NCBI GenBank assembly: GCA_018241525.1
Contig: JAFEDR010000010.1
Span: 248,001 to 312,000 of the forward strand
Source: Pseudomonadota bacterium
GTDB lineage: Bacteria; Pseudomonadota; Gammaproteobacteria; Steroidobacterales; Steroidobacteraceae
Length of the DNA stretch: 64,000 bases
Direction: 5' to 3'
Shown here: in pieces, positions 59,008 to 64,000 of the stretch
Layout: every line of letters begins with the position of its first letter
Position numbering within the stretch: the stretch's first letter is position 1
The notes under the pieces: generated by a model
What the model saw: only the letters and a program-made list of their open reading frames with translations
Databases searched by the model: none
What the model was told of the DNA's origin: nothing
Program-made: the position numbers and the translations under genes

Positions 59008-59664
59008 TCAGGCCCGCTCCGCGAGCGCGATTAGGTTGGAAGCGAGTCCAGGCGGCACCAGCCATGAGGGCAGTATCTGCCGATGCCAGATGATTCCGGA
59101 GCCGCGCAGTCGCCGCAGCCGAAATCCCGCAAACTCGAGCAGACGTCGCAAACGATCAGCATTGAAATCGACCAAGTGGCCGCCACTGAGTGCGCCGCTG
59201 CTGCTATCAACGTAGACGACGCCACCGAACTCCGGCGGCAGATTGCCGCTCGCGGCGCACGACGGAATGCGCCCGAGCAGCCAGGACAGTCGGTAGCTCA
59301 AGCTCACGGCATTCGGCACGCTGACCACCAGCCATCCGCCGGGTGCGAGCACGCGGGCGATCTCAGACAACAGCGACTGTGGCCACCGTAGATGCTCAAG
59401 GGTCTCGGTGCAGACAGCCAGGTTGAAATGACCATCCGCGAACGGCAGTCGCAGGGAGACATCATCCAGGTCGATCGTAACGTCGCATGGGGGCGCAAGA
59501 TCGACGGTGATCCACGGCCCAAGTCGAGCGAAGCGCTTGGAGACGTAGGCGAACGAGTAGTCGCCAGCGCCCACCTCGAGAACTGCGCCGCGGCCGCCAC
59601 CAATCAGGCGTTCGGTCTCGAGCACGCGGTGTGAGGCCCAGACTCCGGGGCGTTCCAGTTCCAT
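59008..59664 (-). CDS. Class I SAM-dependent methyltransferase, atypical composition
   Basis: A 218-residue protein with the SAM motif VLEVGAGDYSFAYVSK near residue 30, then LPFADGHFNLAVCTETLEHL (motif II region) and ARVLAPGGWLVVSVPNAVSLSYRL, clearly the methyltransferase type 11 pattern. The ATG at 59664 has GGAG six bases upstream; an in-frame GTG at 59682 lacks one. Codon use is visibly less GC-rich than the neighbours, suggesting recent acquisition. It ends one base after the relA stop, convergently. The substrate is unknown; sugar or lipid methylation is often linked to such proteins but not shown here. Confidence 0.84.
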   Translation of the reverse strand: MELERPGVWASHRVLETERLIGGGRGAVLEVGAGDYSFAYVSKRFARLGPWITVDLAPPCDVTIDLDDVSLRLPFADGHFNLAVCTETLEHLRWPQSLLSEIARVLAPGGWLVVSVPNAVSLSYRLSWLLGRIPSCAASGNLPPEFGGVVYVDSSSGALSGGHLVDFNADRLRRLLEFAGFRLRRLRGSGIIWHRQILPSWLVPPGLASNLIALAERA

Positions 59665-59748
59665 CCGCCGCTCCGGGCGCACGGAACGGCGCCGCCCGAC
59701 AGTCTCGCTGTCGCGCGTTGCGGCGGCGTGACAGCCGCGTCCGTAATC

Positions 59749-61176
59749 TCAGCGGTTCGGGAAGTCGATCGCGCGCTTGTCGGCGGCGAGCGCGGCCTCG
59801 TGCAGCGCCTCCGACAGCGTCGGGTGCGCGTGGATGGTGCGCTGCAGGTCCTCGCTCGAGGCCGAGTACTCCATCGCCAGCACCGCCTCGGCGATCAGCT
59901 CACCGGCCATCGGTCCGATCACGTGCACGCCGAGGATCTCGTCGTCGTCGCTCGCGGCGATCAGCTTGGCGAAGCCGGCGGTCGCCTCCATCGCGCGCGC
60001 GCGGCCGCTGGCGAGGAACGGGAACACGCCGGTCTTGTAGGCGCGTCCCGAGGCCTTGACCTGCTCCTCGGTCTGGCCGACCCAGGCGATCTCGGGCGCG
60101 GTGTAGATCACCGACGGCACGGTCTTGTAGTTGACCTCGCCGTAGCGCCCGGCGATCAGGTCCGCGACCATCACGCCCTCCTCCTTGCCCTTGTGCGCCA
60201 GCATCGGGCCGCGCACGCAGTCGCCGACCGCGTACACGCCCTCGACGCCGGTGCGGCAGTGCTCGTCGACGGTCACGAAGCCGCGCTCGTCGAGCGCGAC
60301 GCCGGTGCCCTCGGCAAGCAGGCCCGCCGTGTTCGGCCGCCGGCCGATCGCAACCACGACCTTGTCGACCTCGAGCGCGTGCGCGCCGGAGGCGTCCTGG
60401 TAGTCGAGCTTCACGCCGCCGGCCGCGACGCTCGCGCCGGTCACCTTCGCGCCGAGGCGGATGTCGAGCCCCTGCTTCTTGAAGTGCTTCAGCGCCTCCT
60501 TGGCGAGCTGGCCGTCGGCCATCGGCAGGAAGCCCTCGAGCGCCTCGAGCACGACCACCTCGGCGCCGAGCCGGCGCCAGACGCTGCCGAGCTCGAGGCC
60601 GATCACGCCGGCCCCGATCACGCCGAGCCGCTTCGGCACCGCCTCGAGATCGAGCGCGCCCCAGCTGTCGAGCACCGCCGTGCCGTCGAACGGTACGCTG
60701 CGCAGCGCGGTCGGCACCGAGCCCGCGGCGAGCACGACGTGCTTGGCGCTCAGCTGCGTGACCTTGCCGTCGGCGGCGGTGTACTCGACCTTGCGGCCGG
60801 GCAGCAGCCGGCCGCGGCCGGTGAGGCCGGTGACCTTGGCGGACTTGAACAGCGCGAGGATGCCCTGCGTCGAGGCGCGCACGATCCCGGCCTTGCGCTT
60901 CTGCATCTGCGCGACGTCGATCTCGGCGCTGCTGATCCGGATGCCGTGGGTGGCGAACTCCTCGCGGGCCCGGTGCAGCAGCTCCGAGGACTCGAGCAGG
61001 GCCTTCGACGGGATGCAGCCGGCGTTCAGGCAGGTGCCGCCGAAGGCGTAGCTGCCGTCGCGGTTCTTCCAGTCGTCGATGCAGGCGACCGTGAGGCCGT
61101 TCTGGCCGGCGCGGATCGCGGCCGGGTAGCCGGCGGGGCCGCCGCCGATGACGATGACGTCGTAGCTGTCGCTCAT
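59749..61176 (-). CDS. lpdA: Dihydrolipoyl dehydrogenase
   Basis: The E3 component that reoxidises lipoamide for 2-oxoglutarate dehydrogenase (and often other complexes). The 475-residue protein has an FAD site (VIVIGGGPAGYPAAIRA), a redox disulfide in GGTCLNAGCIPSKALL near residue 48, an NAD site (LGVIGAGVIGLELGSVW) and a C-terminal active-site HAHPTLSEALHEA. The ATG at 61176 gives MSDSYDVIVIGG. It follows sucB by 19 bases in the sucAB-lpdA operon. Confidence 0.97.
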   Translation of the reverse strand: MSDSYDVIVIGGGPAGYPAAIRAGQNGLTVACIDDWKNRDGSYAFGGTCLNAGCIPSKALLESSELLHRAREEFATHGIRISSAEIDVAQMQKRKAGIVRASTQGILALFKSAKVTGLTGRGRLLPGRKVEYTAADGKVTQLSAKHVVLAAGSVPTALRSVPFDGTAVLDSWGALDLEAVPKRLGVIGAGVIGLELGSVWRRLGAEVVVLEALEGFLPMADGQLAKEALKHFKKQGLDIRLGAKVTGASVAAGGVKLDYQDASGAHALEVDKVVVAIGRRPNTAGLLAEGTGVALDERGFVTVDEHCRTGVEGVYAVGDCVRGPMLAHKGKEEGVMVADLIAGRYGEVNYKTVPSVIYTAPEIAWVGQTEEQVKASGRAYKTGVFPFLASGRARAMEATAGFAKLIAASDDDEILGVHVIGPMAGELIAEAVLAMEYSASSEDLQRTIHAHPTLSEALHEAALAADKRAIDFPNR

Positions 61177-61195
61177 GCCTTTCCTCGGTGTCGGC

Positions 61196-62404
61196 TCAGA
61201 CCTGCAGCAGCAGCCGCGTCGGATCCTCGAGGCAGTCCTTGATCGTGACCAGGAACTGCACGGCCTCGCGGCCGTCAATGATGCGGTGATCGTAGGTGAG
61301 CGCCAGGTACATCATCGGCCGCACCACCACCTGGCCGTCGACGACGACCGGCCGGTCCTGCACCTTGTGCATGCCGAGGATCGCGCTCTGCGGGGAGTTC
61401 ACGATCGGCGTCGACATCAATGAGCCGAACACCCCGCCGTTCGTGATCGAGAAGGTACCGCCCGTGAGCTCCTCGATCGTGATCGAGCCGTCGCGCGCCT
61501 TCTGCGCGTAGCCGCCGATCGCGCGCTCGACGTCGGCGGCGCTCATCAGGTCCGCGTCGCGCAGCACCGGCACGATCAGGCCGCGGTCGGTCGAGACCGC
61601 GACGCCGATGTCGTAGTAGTCGTGGTAGACGATGTCGGTGCCGTCGACGTAGGCGTTGACGACCGGGAAGCGCCGCAGCGCCTCGACCGCGGCCTTGACG
61701 AAGAACGACATGAAGCCGAGGCGCACGCCGTGCGACTTCTCGAAGCGGTCCTTGTAGCGGGCGCGCGCCTCGTTGAGCGCCTTCATGTCCACCTCGTTGA
61801 AGGTGGTCAGCAGCGCCTGCGTCGACTGCGCCTCGACGAGCCGCGCCGCGATCCGCGCGCGCAGCCGGGTCATCGCGACCCGCTGCTCGGTCCGCCCGCT
61901 GCGCGGCGCGGCCGGCGCCGCGGCCGGGGCCGGCTTCGGCGCGCTCGCGGCCGGCGCCGCGGCCGCCGGCGGCTTGCCGTCGAGAGCGCGGACCACGTCC
62001 TGCTTCGTGACCCGACCCTCGCGGCCGGAGCCGGCGATGGTCGCCGGATCGACGTGCTTCTCCTCGACGATGCGCCGCGCGGCGGGGCCGAGCCGGCCGG
62101 GATCCGCCTTGGCGGCTCCGGCGGCGCTCGGCGCCGGCGCTTCGGTCGCCTTGGTGGTCGCGGCCGTGCCGCCCTCGAGGATCGCGAGCAAGGTGCCGGA
62201 GGTGACCGTCGCCCCGGCCTGCACCTTCACCTCGCGCAGCACGCCCGCGACCGGCGCCGGCACCTCGAGCACGACCTTGTCGGTCTCGAGGTCGGCCAGG
62301 TTCTCGTCGCGGCTGACGGCCTCGCCGGGCTGCTTGTGCCAGACCACGAGCGTCGCGTCGGCGACCGACTCGGGCAGCTGCGGAACGCGCACTTCGATCG
62401 TCAT
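61196..62404 (-). CDS. sucB: 2-oxoglutarate dehydrogenase E2 (dihydrolipoyl succinyltransferase)
   Basis: The core of the 2-oxoglutarate dehydrogenase complex. The 402-residue protein has a lipoyl domain with the lipoylated Lys in [13 protein letters not shown] near residue 43, an Ala/Pro linker, a peripheral-subunit-binding domain ([33 protein letters not shown]), a second linker and the catalytic domain ending in [18 protein letters not shown] with catalytic His/Asp. The ATG at 62404 overlaps the sucA stop (ATGA). Confidence 0.98.
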   Translation of the reverse strand: MTIEVRVPQLPESVADATLVVWHKQPGEAVSRDENLADLETDKVVLEVPAPVAGVLREVKVQAGATVTSGTLLAILEGGTAATTKATEAPAPSAAGAAKADPGRLGPAARRIVEEKHVDPATIAGSGREGRVTKQDVVRALDGKPPAAAAPAASAPKPAPAAAPAAPRSGRTEQRVAMTRLRARIAARLVEAQSTQALLTTFNEVDMKALNEARARYKDRFEKSHGVRLGFMSFFVKAAVEALRRFPVVNAYVDGTDIVYHDYYDIGVAVSTDRGLIVPVLRDADLMSAADVERAIGGYAQKARDGSITIEELTGGTFSITNGGVFGSLMSTPIVNSPQSAILGMHKVQDRPVVVDGQVVVRPMMYLALTYDHRIIDGREAVQFLVTIKDCLEDPTRLLLQV

Positions 62405-64000
62405 GAGGATTTCCTGATCGTCTTGAGGCGGTCGGCGCCGCCGCGCTGCGCGAGCAGCCGCGTGGTTTCCCGGCCGGTGTCGTCGCTCGCCGGCGCCGAC
62501 AGCGCCGCGCGCACCAGCGCCTGCTGCTGCTGCACGTGCAGCTCGTGGATGCCGGCGGCCGGTGCGGCCGCGCCCGGGCGACCGGCATAGAGCAGCACGT
62601 CGACGGTCGACAGCGGCTCCTGCAGCCGGTGGCGGATCTGGTACCAGGCGCCCTGGTTCTGCGGCTCCTCCTGGCACCAGACCACCTCGTGGGCGTTCGG
62701 GTAGGAGGCGAGCGCCGCGGTGTAGTCCTCGGCCGGGAACGGGTAGAGCTGCTCGAGGCGCACGATCGCGACGTCCTTGAGGCCGTCGGCGCGCCGCCGC
62801 TCGAGCAGGTCGAAGTACACCTTGCCGCTGCAGAACACGACGCGCCGCACCGCGGCGCGGTCGAGCGGGTCGATCTCGTCGATCAGCGGCCGGAAGCGGT
62901 TCTGCGCGAGCTCGCCGAGCTCGGAGACCGCGAGCTTGTGGCGCAGCAGGCTCTTCGGCGTCATCACCACGAGCGGCTTGCGCAGCGGCCGCACCATCTG
63001 TCGCCGCAGCATGTGGAACACCTGCGCCGGCGTCGAGGGCACGCACACCTGCATGTTCCACTCGGCGCACAGCTGCAGGAAGCGCTCGAGGCGCGCCGAG
63101 GAATGCTCCGGGCCCTGGCCCTCGTAGCCGTGCGGCAGCAGCAGCGTGATGCCGCACACCCGGCCCCACTTCGCCTCGCCCGAGCTGATGAACTGGTCGA
63201 TGATGACCTGCGCGCCGTTCACGAAGTCGCCGAACTGCGCCTCCCAGACCACCAGCACCTCGGGCGTGGTGGTCGCGAAGCCGTACTCGAAGCCGAGCAC
63301 CGCCTCCTCCGACAGCACCGAGTCCGTGACCCGGAAGCTCGGTCCGCGCGTCAGGTGCTCGAGCGGCGTGTAGACGCGCTCGCTCGACTGGTCGTGCAGC
63401 ACCGCGTGGCGGTGGAAGAACGTGCCGCGGCCGCTGTCCTGGCCGGTGATGCGCACGCCGTAGCCCTGGTCGACCAGCGTCGCGTAGGCGAGCGTCTCGG
63501 CGGCGCCCCAGTCGAGCGGCGCCTCGCCGGCGAGCATCTTGGCGCGCTCCTCGTAGATCTTCGCGACCCGCGGGTGGAGCGTGAAGTCGGCGGGGAACTG
63601 CACGAGGCGCGTGCCGAGCTCCTTCAGGCGGCCGAGCTCGACGCCGGTCTGCGGTTCCTCGGCCGGGTCGGCGGCCAGGTGCGCCGACCAGTCGACCGTG
63701 TACTTGTTGCCGATCAGGCCGAGCGCGGCGCGCGCCTGCGGCTTGCCGGCGTCGAGGCCGCGGCGGTACTCGTCGACCATCTTCGCGTCGTCGCCCGCGG
63801 CGATCACGCCGTCGGCGGCGAGCCGCGCGGCGTGGATCTGGCGCGTGGTCGGGTGCTTGCGGATCGTCTGGTACATCACCGGCTGGGTCGCCGCCGGCTC
63901 GTCGGCCTCGTTGTGGCCGTGCCGCCGGTAGCAGACGAGGTCGATCACCACGTCCTTGTGGAACTTCATCCGGTAGTCGAGCGCGAGGCGCGTGACGAAC
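62401..64000 (-). CDS. sucA: 2-oxoglutarate dehydrogenase E1, C-terminal part (runs off the window)
   Basis: The thiamine-diphosphate E1 subunit that decarboxylates 2-oxoglutarate in the TCA cycle. About 530 C-terminal residues are visible: [21 protein letters not shown] at the cut end, [55 protein letters not shown], and [10 protein letters not shown]. All are E1 hallmarks, and the AMP/acetyl-CoA-binding arginine region is included. The N-terminus lies beyond 64000. Confidence 0.97.
   Translation of the reverse strand, partial: FVTRLALDYRMKFHKDVVIDLVCYRRHGHNEADEPAATQPVMYQTIRKHPTTRQIHAARLAADGVIAAGDDAKMVDEYRRGLDAGKPQARAALGLIGNKYTVDWSAHLAADPAEEPQTGVELGRLKELGTRLVQFPADFTLHPRVAKIYEERAKMLAGEAPLDWGAAETLAYATLVDQGYGVRITGQDSGRGTFFHRHAVLHDQSSERVYTPLEHLTRGPSFRVTDSVLSEEAVLGFEYGFATTTPEVLVVWEAQFGDFVNGAQVIIDQFISSGEAKWGRVCGITLLLPHGYEGQGPEHSSARLERFLQLCAEWNMQVCVPSTPAQVFHMLRRQMVRPLRKPLVVMTPKSLLRHKLAVSELGELAQNRFRPLIDEIDPLDRAAVRRVVFCSGKVYFDLLERRRADGLKDVAIVRLEQLYPFPAEDYTAALASYPNAHEVVWCQEEPQNQGAWYQIRHRLQEPLSTVDVLLYAGRPGAAAPAAGIHELHVQQQQALVRAALSAPASDDTGRETTRLLAQRGGADRLKTIRKSS

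Overview
This window is a very GC-rich chromosomal segment of a gammaproteobacterium, densely packed with housekeeping genes. Four features support the assignment: a fused aspartokinase-homoserine dehydrogenase (ThrA) in a thrABC operon, the order ruvC-ruvA-ruvB-ybgC-tolQ-tolR-tolA-tolB-pal-cpoB-queE-queC, a class II (plant-type) DAHP synthase, and sucA-sucB-lpdA as a block. The codon and start-codon style (many GTG and some TTG starts, GTGA or ATGA overlaps) suggests a high-GC lineage near Xanthomonadales, Steroidobacterales or Nevskiales. That placement is inference; nothing here fixes the genus. No rRNA, CRISPR array, insertion sequence, integrase or phage gene was seen.

Layout. 1-5.5 kb: the 5' part of uvrC, the glyoxylate-shunt pair aceBA, the pseudouridine synthase rluE and a class II DAHP synthase. 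5.5-11.7 kb: a leftward run of a PepSY protein, a PhoP-like regulator, a PhoQ-like kinase and the helicase hrpA. 11.7-14.6 kb: fumC, a CoA-type Nudix hydrolase and mazG, translationally linked. 14.6-21.2 kb, rightward: purB, a small protein of uncertain role, mnmA, acnA and a HAD phosphatase. 21.4-23 kb: the periplasmic methionine sulfoxide repair pair msrPQ. 22.9-30.6 kb: tryptophan dioxygenase, a YgjP-type metalloprotease, fadH, a TPR protein, tatD, an M20 dipeptidase and an alpha/beta hydrolase. 30.6-36.2 kb: thrABC followed by a coupled NERD-domain gene, then a 58-residue ORF coupled to ygiQ.

38.5-45.8 kb is the least ordinary part. It holds a fused monoheme cytochrome-porin resembling Cyc2 with a diheme c4-type cytochrome directly downstream, a possible two-gene route for electrons across the outer membrane. 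Next come a converging SAM methyltransferase-like gene, a secreted GH81 beta-1,3-glucanase and a TonB-dependent receptor that looks coupled to it. 45.8-47.2 kb: a GNAT acetyltransferase, a SRAP protein and tRNA-Lys(TTT). 47.2-56.7 kb: an M48 lipoprotein protease, queC-queE, the Tol-Pal envelope system and the RuvABC resolvase. 56.8-59 kb: relA. 59-59.7 kb: an atypical, less GC-rich methyltransferase. 59.7 kb to the end: lpdA, sucB and the C-terminal part of sucA.

How the genes connect. Carbon metabolism is well represented (aceBA, acnA, fumC, sucAB-lpdA, fadH), consistent with an aerobe able to grow on fatty acids or acetate. The same palindromic element (core TTGCGGTGCA) sits at the presumed transcription starts of aceBA, the DAHP synthase gene and thrABC. 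This suggests shared control of acetate use and of two amino-acid entry steps.
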